Positions 23,557-30,808 of a stretch of 64,000 nucleotides of DNA are shown one piece after another (position 1 is the first letter of the stretch; each line of letters opens with the position of its first letter). The notes under the pieces are model-generated. The model did not search any database. It was given only the letters and a program-made list of their open reading frames with translations, and was not told the DNA's origin. Source of the stretch: CAWCHZ01 sp963795555. Lineage in GTDB: Bacteria; Actinomycetota; Thermoleophilia; Solirubrobacterales; Solirubrobacteraceae. The DNA lies in NCBI GenBank assembly GCA_963795555.1, contig CAWCHZ010000002.1, positions 248,001-312,000 of the forward strand, read 5' to 3'. Position numbers and translations under genes: made by a program.

Positions 23557-24969
23557 GTGAGGACGATCGCAGTCGTTGGGGCTGGGCAGGCCGGGCTGCT
23601 CGCCGCGCACGCGCTCAAGCAGCGCGGCTATGAGGTCACGCTGTTCTCGGACAAGACCCCCGAGCACTTCATGACCGCGGCGCGCCCGACGGGCAGCGCG
23701 GCGCGCTTCGACATGGCGCTCAACTTCGAGCGCGAGCTGGGGCTCGAGCGCTGGGATGACCAGGCGCCGCACGGCGAGGGCATCCACCTGCACTTCTGCC
23801 CAAAGCCGGGAAACCAGCTGCTGACGCTGCTTGGACGCTTCGACCGCCATTTCCTGGCGATCGACGTGCGTCTGCAGAGCGCCACCTGGATGCGCGACTT
23901 CGCCGCGAGCGGCGGGCGCGTGGAGATCGATCATGTCGACCTGGCGCGCCTGCAGGACATCGCCGCCCACAACGACCTCACGATCGTGGCCGCCGGGCGC
24001 GGCGAGATCCTGCAGCTCTTCCCGCGCGACGAGCGGCGCTCGACATACACCAAGCCCCAGCGCAAGCTGGCGATGGTAAACGTGACCGGCATCCCGATGG
24101 TGTTCCCCTACGCGCCCTGGTTCACCCCGGTTAAGTTCAACTTCTTCGGCACCGAGGGTGAGGCGTTCTGGGTTCCGTGGTTCTCCAAGGACCTGCAGCC
24201 GTCATGGAGCCTTGTGTTCGAGGCCAAGGAGGGCAGCCGGCTCGACCGCTTCCAGGACTGCCGCAGCGCAGAGGAGACGCTCGCACGCGCCAAGGAGGTG
24301 ATGGCGGACCTGACGCCGTGGGACCGCGACTGGGTGCACGACGCCGAGCCCTGCGATGACAACGCCTGGCTGGTGGGGGCCTTCACGCCCGAGGTCCGCG
24401 ACGTCGTCGGGACGCTGCCATCGGGCCACAACGTGATCGCGCTCGGCGACACCGCCCAATCGCTGGATCCGATCGGCGGGCAGGGTGCGAACAACGGCAA
24501 CAAGATGGCTCGCAACCTCGTCGAGTGCATCGTCGAGCGCGGCGAGCAGCCATTCGATGCCGACTGGATGCGTTCGACGTTCGATCGCTTCTGGGAGCGC
24601 CACCGCTACATCGACATGTTCAACAACACGCTGCTCGAGCCGCTCACCAAGCCGGGACAGCTGCTGCTGATCTCGCAGTACGGCAGCACGGCAAAGCCGG
24701 ATGACACGAGCCCGCAGCAGACGGTCGCGAACATGTTCTGCAACAACTTCGACGACCCGAAGCTGATGACCGAGGCCTTCCACGACCAGGACAAGGCCAA
24801 GGGGGTCATCAAGGAGGTCTTCGGCTCGACGACCGGCCCGCTGATGCGCGGACGGATGGCGATCGGCGGCGGCCAGATCCGCCAGAAGCTCGGCCGCCCG
24901 GCGGGGCTGGTCGGGACGACCGACGTCGCCTCGGTGGAGGCCGAGGAGACGGTGGGCGCGGCTGTTTGA
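23557..24969 (+). CDS. StyA-like FAD-dependent monooxygenase
   Basis: This 470-residue flavoprotein begins with a Rossmann motif (RTIAVVGAGQAGLLAAHALKQ) and has NVIALGDTAQSLDPIGGQGANNGNKMA, the second FAD contact. The pattern, including PWFSKDLQPSWSLVFEAKEGS, fits styrene/indole monooxygenase-type enzymes of flavoprotein group E, which take reduced FAD from a separate reductase. No reductase (StyB) gene is next to it. The GTG start at 23557 has AGAGGGAG before it; the longer upstream open frame is not coding. The substrate is unknown. Confidence 0.88.
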   Translation: MRTIAVVGAGQAGLLAAHALKQRGYEVTLFSDKTPEHFMTAARPTGSAARFDMALNFERELGLERWDDQAPHGEGIHLHFCPKPGNQLLTLLGRFDRHFLAIDVRLQSATWMRDFAASGGRVEIDHVDLARLQDIAAHNDLTIVAAGRGEILQLFPRDERRSTYTKPQRKLAMVNVTGIPMVFPYAPWFTPVKFNFFGTEGEAFWVPWFSKDLQPSWSLVFEAKEGSRLDRFQDCRSAEETLARAKEVMADLTPWDRDWVHDAEPCDDNAWLVGAFTPEVRDVVGTLPSGHNVIALGDTAQSLDPIGGQGANNGNKMARNLVECIVERGEQPFDADWMRSTFDRFWERHRYIDMFNNTLLEPLTKPGQLLLISQYGSTAKPDDTSPQQTVANMFCNNFDDPKLMTEAFHDQDKAKGVIKEVFGSTTGPLMRGRMAIGGGQIRQKLGRPAGLVGTTDVASVEAEETVGAAV

Positions 24970-25046
24970 GGCAGGACGGGCGGCGCGGGCCAGGCTCTCG
25001 CGCGACAGTTGATCTCGACGGCGGTATGTGTGCGGCGCGACGGTGC

Positions 25047-25068
25047 TGTACGGTGTTTGCCGTACACT
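25047..25068 (+). promoter_or_regulatory. operator and -10 box of the TacA/TacT module
   Basis: A perfect inverted repeat TGTACGG-TGTTTG-CCGTACA at 25047-25066 overlaps a -10 hexamer TACACT at 25063-25068. The antitoxin ATG at 25075 is only 6 bases after the hexamer, and there is no ribosome site, so the transcript is probably leaderless. Binding of the antitoxin here would block the promoter. Confidence 0.7.
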
Positions 25069-25074
25069 TAGAAC

Positions 25075-25350
25075 ATGGCCAGCCCCGCGAAGACGCGCCG
25101 CATCGAAATCCGCGTCACCGACGAAGAGCATCGCCTCGAGGAGGCTGCGGCGACGGCGCTCGGTGTCACGCTGAGCGAGTTCTATCGCCGCGCTGCGCGG
25201 GCGAGCGCCGAGGAGGTTCTCGCCGAGCGCTCGCGGATCGCGCTCAACGATGACGAGGCCGCGCGGTTCCTCAAGGCTCTCGAGCACCCCGAGCGCTTCC
25301 AGCCCGCCCTCGCCTGGCTCGCTGACCAGCCCTCCGTGCTGCCTTCGTGA
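25075..25350 (+). CDS. DUF1778 (TacA-like) antitoxin
   Basis: The 91-residue protein starts TRRIEIRVTDEEHRLEEAAATALGVTLSEFYRRAA, a ribbon-helix-helix fold of the DUF1778/TacA family. The second half, DEAARFLKALEHPERFQPALAWL, is the toxin-wrapping segment. It binds and neutralises the GNAT toxin and, together with it, the operator directly upstream. The stop overlaps the toxin GTG. The start is decided by the position of the -10 box and operator. Confidence 0.9.
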   Translation: MASPAKTRRIEIRVTDEEHRLEEAAATALGVTLSEFYRRAARASAEEVLAERSRIALNDDEAARFLKALEHPERFQPALAWLADQPSVLPS

Positions 25351-25865
25351 GCGAGCTGCGGCCCGTCGAGCCGCTGGACCCCAAGCGCCACAGCGTCGAC
25401 GCGTTTCATTGCGGCAGACCCAGCCTCGACCGTTGGCTTCGCGCCTATGCCGGCCAGTCGCAACGGCGCGATGTCGCCCGGACCTTCACCGTCGCGGATG
25501 GGAAGTCGCGCGTTGTCGGCTACTACACGTTGGTGGCCGCCGAGCTCGACCACGGCGCAGCTTCGCCGTCGGTCCGCGGTGGCGTGTCGCCTCACTTCCG
25601 GATCCCAGTCTGCTTGATCACCCGACTCGCGGTCGACAGGAGCTGGCACGGCCGTGGGCTCGGCCGAGACCTTCTGCGGGACGCGATGCGGCGTGCGCTA
25701 GCGGCGTCCGAGCAAGTCGGAATCCGTGCCGTGGTCGTCGACGCGATTGACGAGCAGGCCGGTCGCTTTTACCTTCGGGCAGGCTTCGAGCCGGCGACGG
25801 CGGATCGCCTCACGCTGATGGTTCCCATCGGCGCGGTGCGGTCCCGGCTCGATAGAGCGGTTTGA
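25347..25865 (+). CDS. GNAT-family toxin (TacT-like)
   Basis: This 172-residue acetyltransferase has the acetyl-CoA loop ITRLAVDRSWHGRGLGRDLLRDA and the catalytic-tyrosine segment AGRFYLRAGFEPA. The N-terminal motif EPLDPKRHSVDAFHCGRPSLDRWLR is typical of TacT/AtaT-like toxins, which acetylate the amino group of aminoacyl-tRNAs and block translation. It starts with GTG overlapping the antitoxin stop (GTGA). The order DUF1778 then GNAT is the classic type II module. Confidence 0.9.
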   Translation: MSELRPVEPLDPKRHSVDAFHCGRPSLDRWLRAYAGQSQRRDVARTFTVADGKSRVVGYYTLVAAELDHGAASPSVRGGVSPHFRIPVCLITRLAVDRSWHGRGLGRDLLRDAMRRALAASEQVGIRAVVVDAIDEQAGRFYLRAGFEPATADRLTLMVPIGAVRSRLDRAV

Positions 25866-26326
25866 TTGGCCACGCCGACTCCCGCACGGGCCGCCTGCTA
25901 CCTGCACGCGCGGACAGCCGCCGAGGACGCAGCCGGCTGCCCTACTCGTCCGCGAGGGCGACTAGCTCGATACGGCGCGCGTCTACGACAGCGCGCATGG
26001 CGTCGACCCGCGTCCTACGCGCTGAACCAGACCACTCGCTCGCTAGCCGGGTCCGTCGCGGTCTTGCATGAGCCGCTCCGACTCGCGCACCACCGCCGCC
26101 TATCTCAACCCCCGGCAGGCAGAAGGTGTCGCCAGGCTCTCCCGGGATCGTGCCGATTGCAGTGAGAGCCTGCTGTATCGCCAAAGTAGCCGACTGCGGA
26201 CGTCGGCTCGTAACGCGACGTGCGGCTACGGCATTCTGTAGAACCGAAAGGTGCGCAGCGTCGCAACGTTCGCAGCGACGACCAGACTGTCGCTTTGAAG
26301 TCCGAAGTCGCAAGTACCATGGATCC
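25866..26326. other. intergenic stretch, no convincing gene
   Basis: About 460 bp between the GNAT toxin and the SIR2-like gene have lower GC and no frame with protein-like composition. Two short hairpins are visible (GCCGAC/GTCGGC near 26190-26210 and CGTCGC/GCGACG near 26260-26281). A minus-strand frame ending at 25942 with RRTRVDAMRAVVDARRIELV could be a decayed gene end. The drop in GC marks this as acquired DNA. Confidence 0.4.
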
Positions 26327-27268
26327 GTGCATCAAACTAGCTACGCATTCCTATTCGGCGCAGGAGCAAGTTTCGGGGCAGGCGAAATTTCCCCAGGACC
26401 ACCGCCCCTTGGCGCTCAGCTCTATGACGCATTGCGCCGGGAATACCCCGAGACCTGGGGCAAACTCGTGAGGTCGGATGAGGATGAGGCTTTCCGCGAC
26501 GTAGACACACCATTCGAGAAGGGAATGGGACTTGTCTGGGAGCGTCGAGACCAGCGCGCACAGGTTCTCATTTCGGACATGGCCATTTACTTCACCCGGT
26601 TTGAGCCAGGTGGTATGCAGGACAGTTACTCGCGACTACTGAAGCTGCTCATCTTGCGCAACCTACTCGGGCGCAGCACGTTTGCGACTCTGAATTACGA
26701 CTGCATCTTCGAATATGCCGCGAACAGACTGGGCTTGGGTGTCAATTACCACGGCAGACGGGGGACTGCGCAGACGGTCCCGGTGATCAAGCCGCATGGC
26801 TCATGCAATTTCGTGATGCGTGGGCTAGGAACGGACATCGTAATGGAAGATGTCGTCATGTCGGGGATGGGCGCTTTTTACGAGGGGCCAATACAAGCCC
26901 GTCCCCCACGAGAAATTCCAGCCTTGTACTCGAAGGGCCCATCTATGCCGCCAGCTATCAGTTTGTACTGCCCCGGTAAGCCGTCTCCGATGGCGCCAAC
27001 TTTCCTCGCACGGCTTCGAAGCCGTTGGCAGGAAGCTTGCGAGGCCGCCGACGTAGTAGTAGTGATTGGGGCGAGAGTCGTTTTAGATGACCAGCACGTC
27101 TGGGGTCATCTCCTCAAGAATAAGTGCGAGGTCTGGTATGTCGGCGAACCGGTTGGCACCGATTTTTCGACTTTCGAGGCGAGGCTTGGCACTCGACTCA
27201 TAATGTGGGCGCCAAGATTCGACGCAGCGATCCCGCGCCTAGATGCCCGTCTGCGACTTGTGGCCTAG
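26327..27268 (+). CDS. stand-alone SIR2-like protein (probable NAD+-consuming defence enzyme)
   Basis: The 313-residue protein starts with a Rossmann signature FLFGAGASFGAG (residues 8-19), then has the SIR2 catalytic-type motif TLNYD with Asn123 and Asp125, and VIKPHGSCNF with His157. A late segment ADVVVVIGARVVLDDQHVWGHLL completes the NAD-binding fold. This is the SIR2-like family used as NAD+-degrading effectors in several phage-defence systems. No second domain or partner gene is present. A GTG at 26327 lies 6 bases after TACCAT (26315-26320), without a ribosome site, suggesting a leaderless message. Base and codon use are clearly less GC-rich than the housekeeping genes, so it was probably transferred in. 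Confidence 0.8.
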   Translation: MHQTSYAFLFGAGASFGAGEISPGPPPLGAQLYDALRREYPETWGKLVRSDEDEAFRDVDTPFEKGMGLVWERRDQRAQVLISDMAIYFTRFEPGGMQDSYSRLLKLLILRNLLGRSTFATLNYDCIFEYAANRLGLGVNYHGRRGTAQTVPVIKPHGSCNFVMRGLGTDIVMEDVVMSGMGAFYEGPIQARPPREIPALYSKGPSMPPAISLYCPGKPSPMAPTFLARLRSRWQEACEAADVVVVIGARVVLDDQHVWGHLLKNKCEVWYVGEPVGTDFSTFEARLGTRLIMWAPRFDAAIPRLDARLRLVA

Positions 27269-27525
27269 CCGATCGATATCTCGAGCCTCGAAATGGCGCA
27301 CGAGGCCTCAGAGCTATCGAGCCGATGGCATGGCCGCTGCGCGGAAGGGCTGACTGGGCCGCCCACCTAATCAGCATCGCAACTCGGCTGCCTTGCATGC
27401 GGAGAGGAAAACGCTGGGCGTGCCGAAGGAGGTTTTGGTAGCTCCGAGCGGCAGTCCCGATGCCAGAAAAATCGCCCGAGGGCACCCACAAAACAAGAAC
27501 TCTGGATTTCCAGGGCTTTCGCTGA
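27269..27525. other. short AT-richer gap between SIR2-like gene and tRNA-Gly
   Basis: This 257-bp stretch has no supported gene. A minus-strand open frame reading out of the tRNA (EGSSPFSRF type) is a well-known artefact of tRNA translation. No copy of the tRNA 3' end is seen at the other side of the accessory genes. Confidence 0.5.
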
Positions 27526-27599
27526 AGCGGCTGAAGGGACTCGAACCCTCGACCTTCTGCATGGCAAGCAGACGCTCTAGCCAACTGAGCTACAGCCGC
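27526..27599 (-). tRNA. tRNA-Gly (GCC)
   Basis: The minus strand folds as a tRNA with acceptor GCGGCTG/CAGCCGC, D stem GCTC/GAGC, anticodon stem TCTGC/GCAGA with loop TTGCCAT (anticodon GCC), and T arm GAGGG-TTCGAGT-CCCTT. The discriminator is U and CCA is not encoded. Its 3' end faces the SIR2/TacAT accessory genes. Confidence 0.95.
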
Positions 27600-27618
27600 A
27601 GGAGCGACAATTGTAGCC

Positions 27619-28155
27619 GTGAGCCGCCCGCAGCGCACGAGCGCGTCCCGTGAGCCGTCGCAGGTGCACGAGCGCGTCCGTCGAGCGCTGGAAGAGGCTG
27701 GCGTGCGCTTCGCCGTCCATCTCCACAGCGCGATGGCGCGGCCGATCGAGCGCCCCGACGACGTCGCCGCCGAGCTGGGCTACGACCCCGATCGAATCTC
27801 GAAGACCCTGCTCGTGCGCGCGGCCGGCGGCCAGCAGCCCCGCTTCTGCCTCGCCGTCGTGCCGGCGCCGCGACGCGTCTCCTTCGAGCTCGTGGCGCAA
27901 GCCCTCGGTGTCGAGCGCGTCGCGCTGGCCTCGCCCGCCGAGCTGGCCGAACGGGTCGGCTACCCGGCGCGCGGCGTCTGTCCCGTGGGCGTAAGGGACA
28001 TGCCGGTGCTGATCGACGAGCGCCTGCTCGAGCTGCCGAGCGTGCTGATCGGCGCCGGTGTCGTTGGCGCGGAGGTCGAGCTCGAGCCCGCGGTGCTGTG
28101 CAGGCTCTGCGCAGCCGGCGTGGGGAGGTTCGCCGAGGATCCCGTCGGCGCCTAG
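27619..28155 (+). CDS. YbaK/EbsC-type aminoacyl-tRNA deacylase
   Basis: This 178-residue protein contains RVRRALEEAGVRFAVHLHSAMARPIERPDDVAAELGY, RISKTLLVRA, RFCLAVVPAPRRV and the late GYPARGVCPVGV and SVLIGAGVVGAEVELEP, the full YbaK pattern. Family members hydrolyse mischarged tRNA such as Cys-tRNA(Pro). The start is GTG at 27619, close after tRNA-Gly; a second GTG is possible a few codons later. It stands between the tRNA and a convergent exporter gene. Confidence 0.9.
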   Translation: MSRPQRTSASREPSQVHERVRRALEEAGVRFAVHLHSAMARPIERPDDVAAELGYDPDRISKTLLVRAAGGQQPRFCLAVVPAPRRVSFELVAQALGVERVALASPAELAERVGYPARGVCPVGVRDMPVLIDERLLELPSVLIGAGVVGAEVELEPAVLCRLCAAGVGRFAEDPVGA

Positions 28156-28224
28156 CGACGGTGGGGAGGATCGTTACCGATCCGGATGCTGGGGTCCCGG
28201 TCAGCGTGGCCGGCCGGTCGAGGC

Positions 28225-28268
28225 GCTGCCTAGCCGGCCGGGCGCCGCTGCCTAGCTGGCCGGGCGCG
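28225..28268. repeat. 22-bp tandem duplication over the MFS stop codon
   Basis: Two 22-bp copies at 28225-28246 and 28247-28268 differ by one base. The second copy holds the last codons and TAG stop of the MFS gene (28252-28254 on the minus strand); the first repeats them downstream with another TAG. Confidence 0.85.
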
Positions 28269-29895
28269 CTGCTGCGGAGCCCGCCTGAGCCACCTCGACA
28301 GCCGCGGTGGCCTCGACCGCAACCGGCCCCTGAGCCACCGCCGCGGCCTCGACCGCCGACGCCGGCGCCTCGTGGCGTGGGGGCAGCCGGCGCGCCACGA
28401 AGACCGCAGCCAGCGCGGCCAGCAGCGCACCGGCCAGCAGGCCCAGTCCCTGGGCGCCGGTGAACGCGTTGGCAGCGGCATGGGCGACGTGCGCGCGTGC
28501 CGGCGCCGGCAGGTGGGCGGCGACGGTCTCGGCGCCGCCGACCGAGCTGCGCGCGGTGTGCCGTGCGGCGCTCGACAGGCTGGCGAGCGCGCCCGTGACG
28601 CGCGCCGCGTAGATCGACGTCGTCAGCGAGCCGATCACCGCGACGCCGAGCGCGCCGCCGGCCAGGCGCGTGACGTCGTTCATCGCCGACGCGACGCCGG
28701 CGCGCGCGGGCGGGACGGCGCCCATCACCGACTCGGTCCCGGGCGCCATCACGTTGCCGTGGAGGAACGCCAGCACCAGGATCGTCGGGCCGATCGCCCA
28801 ATACGTCAGGCTCGGCGTCCAGGCCAGCGTCGAGCAGTACACGCCAGCCAGGCCCAGCAGCGCCAGCGCCATCACGCGCGTTGTGCCAAAGCGCGTCACG
28901 AAGCGGCTGGCGTTGCCCGCCCCAACGGTCAGGCCCAGCGCGACGGGAGCCATCGCCGCTCCCGCCAGCAGCGGGCTCATGCCGTGCGCGAACTGAAGGT
29001 ACTGCGTCAGCGCGAAGATCATCCCCATCATCCCGAAGTACGACGCGGCGATCGCCAGCGATGCGACCGTGAAGCGCGGGCTGCGGAAGAAGCCGAGCGG
29101 CAGCATCGGGTCGCGCACGTGGCGCTCCCAGCCCACGAATCCCGCGCCGAGCAGCGCCGCGGCGGCGAAGCAGGCGAGCACGACGCCGTCCAGCCAGCCG
29201 CGCTGCGGTGCCTGGATGATCGCGTAGAGCAGCGCCAGCAGCGCGGCGATCGAGAGGCCGGCGCCGACCAGGTCGAAGCGCCCGGGCTGCGGATCGCGCG
29301 TGTCGGGCACCAGCGCCGCGCCCGCGGGCAGCGCGATCGCCGCGATCGGCACGTTGATCAAGAAGACCGAGCTCCAACCCAGCTGCTCGAGCAGCAGACC
29401 GCCGACGACGGGCCCGAGGCCGATGCCCGCCGCCGCCGTCGCGGCCCAGACGCTGATCGCGCGCCCACGCTCCTCGCGCGGGAAGATCGCGGTGATCGTC
29501 GAGAGCGTCGCCGGCATGACCAGGGCGCCACCGATTCCCATCGCCGCGCGCAGCGCGATCAGCACGCCGGCGGCGTGAACGAACGGCACCGCCAGGCTGG
29601 CGGCGCCGAACAGCGCGATCCCGGTCTGCAGCGCGCGCTTGCGGCCGTAGCGATCGCCGACCGTGCCACCCGTCAGCAGCAGCCCGGCGAAAGCCAGCAG
29701 GTAGGCATCGACGATCCACTCGAGCGTCGATGCCGAGGTGTGGAAGTGGCGCTGCAGCGTCGGCAGCGCGACGTTGACGACGGTGTTGTCGAGCCCGAGC
29801 ACGAGCAGGCTGAGCGACAGCACCGCCAGCGTGCGCCAGCGGCGGGCGTAGTCGCGGGGATCGATCGACGGCGGGAGCGGGCCGGCGGCGGGCAC
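28252..29895 (-). CDS. DHA2-type MFS drug exporter
   Basis: The 547-residue protein has about 14 membrane helices and the family motif GLDNTVVNVALPTLQ in helix 1, LTGGTVGDRYGRKRALQTG in the first cytoplasmic loop, and PVVGGLLLEQLGWSSVFLINVP (the drug/H+ antiporter motif). It exports a toxic or secondary compound in exchange for protons. The GTG start at 29895 shares its first base with the last base of the upstream hydrolase stop (TAGTG), so the two are translated together. The C-terminal tail is alanine-rich and variable. Confidence 0.92.
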   Translation of the reverse strand: MPAAGPLPPSIDPRDYARRWRTLAVLSLSLLVLGLDNTVVNVALPTLQRHFHTSASTLEWIVDAYLLAFAGLLLTGGTVGDRYGRKRALQTGIALFGAASLAVPFVHAAGVLIALRAAMGIGGALVMPATLSTITAIFPREERGRAISVWAATAAAGIGLGPVVGGLLLEQLGWSSVFLINVPIAAIALPAGAALVPDTRDPQPGRFDLVGAGLSIAALLALLYAIIQAPQRGWLDGVVLACFAAAALLGAGFVGWERHVRDPMLPLGFFRSPRFTVASLAIAASYFGMMGMIFALTQYLQFAHGMSPLLAGAAMAPVALGLTVGAGNASRFVTRFGTTRVMALALLGLAGVYCSTLAWTPSLTYWAIGPTILVLAFLHGNVMAPGTESVMGAVPPARAGVASAMNDVTRLAGGALGVAVIGSLTTSIYAARVTGALASLSSAARHTARSSVGGAETVAAHLPAPARAHVAHAAANAFTGAQGLGLLAGALLAALAAVFVARRLPPRHEAPASAVEAAAVAQGPVAVEATAAVEVAQAGSAAARPAS

Positions 29896-30731
29896 TACCG
29901 CGACAGATCGGCGAGCGCCTGGTCCTCGGCGGCGCCCGCCGCGCGCGCCCAGCGCTCGCTCAGCTCGTCCGCAAAGCGGCCGGGATCGCGGCGGTGGGGC
30001 GGATCGAAGTGATGCGCGCCGGGATAGATCGACAGCCGTGCGTCCTCGAACAGCGCCACCAACCGCCGCGCCTTGTCGTCCTCCCACGGGTGGCTGCGCG
30101 AGCCGCGCGCGATCATCACCGGCTTGTGAAAGCGCCGCAGATCGTCGTGCTCGAGCCTGGTCTGGGGCAGCTGGCGCACCAGCTCGCCGATGCCGGTCGC
30201 GCGCCGCGCCATCCACGGCGGCGGGGGCTCGGGCAGCGGCGGCGGTGTCACGCCGGGTCCCAGCTGGGTGCCGGCGATCGCCAGCAGGACTCGGTCGGGC
30301 GGGTCGTCCGAGACGCCCAGCATCGCCCTCCAGACGGCGCGCTCATGCTCGCTGAGTCCTGCCGCCCCGATCCAGACGGGCTCGACGACGGTCAGCGAGC
30401 GCAGGCGGTCGCCGTGCTGAGCGGCGACCAGCAGCGCGATCGTCGCGCCGCTGCAGTGCCCGACGACGTGAAAGCGATCCCACCCGGCGCGGTCGGCGGC
30501 CGCCAGCACGGCGTCGACCTCGCGCTGGAGGGTCCAGCCCGGCGGCGGCAGCGGCGTGGCATAGAGGACGTGATCGACCAGCAGCGGGTCGATCACGTGC
30601 TCCAGCCGGCGCAGCAGCTTCTGGAAGTTGGCCTGCGCCGGTGCCATCGCGCCCGGCAGGAAGACGACCGGCTCGCGCACGCCCCTCTCCGCTTGATCAG
30701 CCGTTGTCGCCATCGCCCGCTCCGTCGCCAT
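29895..30731 (-). CDS. alpha/beta hydrolase
   Basis: This 278-residue protein has the hydrolase-fold elements: PVVFLPGAMA (oxyanion loop), the nucleophile elbow HVVGHCSGATIALLVA with Ser in GHCSG, and a late histidine in YPGAHHFDPPHRRD. It probably hydrolyses an ester or lactone. The start region contains two exact copies of an 18-bp unit with GGAG and ATG, so translation could begin at 30731 or 30713, both in frame. It is upstream of and coupled to an exporter gene, suggesting that the pair handles one compound. Confidence 0.85.
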   Translation of the reverse strand: MATERAMATTADQAERGVREPVVFLPGAMAPAQANFQKLLRRLEHVIDPLLVDHVLYATPLPPPGWTLQREVDAVLAAADRAGWDRFHVVGHCSGATIALLVAAQHGDRLRSLTVVEPVWIGAAGLSEHERAVWRAMLGVSDDPPDRVLLAIAGTQLGPGVTPPPLPEPPPPWMARRATGIGELVRQLPQTRLEHDDLRRFHKPVMIARGSRSHPWEDDKARRLVALFEDARLSIYPGAHHFDPPHRRDPGRFADELSERWARAAGAAEDQALADLSR

Positions 30732-30741
30732 CGCCCGCTCC
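30706..30741 (-). repeat. tandem 18-bp duplication of ribosome site plus start codon
   Basis: Two identical 18-bp units (30706-30723 and 30724-30741) each read GGAGCGGGCGATGGCGAC on the minus strand: ribosome site, spacer and ATG. The hydrolase gene therefore has two in-frame starts with identical signals (MATERAMATT). Confidence 0.9.
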
Positions 30742-30808
30742 GTGCCCGCTCACGGCCCACACCTGCCTCATCTTGCCGCTGTTTGGCCTCGCTCCAGATG
30801 CCGCTCCC

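Noticed and set aside
25942..26313. 123-codon minus-strand frame in the TacT-SIR2 gap
   Set aside because: Only the last 25 residues look protein-like. There is no start signal and no family; kept only as a possible remnant.
27371..27562. Open frame with EGSSPFSRF at tRNA-Gly
   Set aside because: It reads out of the tRNA gene. There is no ribosome site and no protein-like composition after it.
24970..27599. Active genomic island with tRNA attachment site
   Set aside because: No integrase and no second copy of the tRNA-Gly 3' end could be found in the window.
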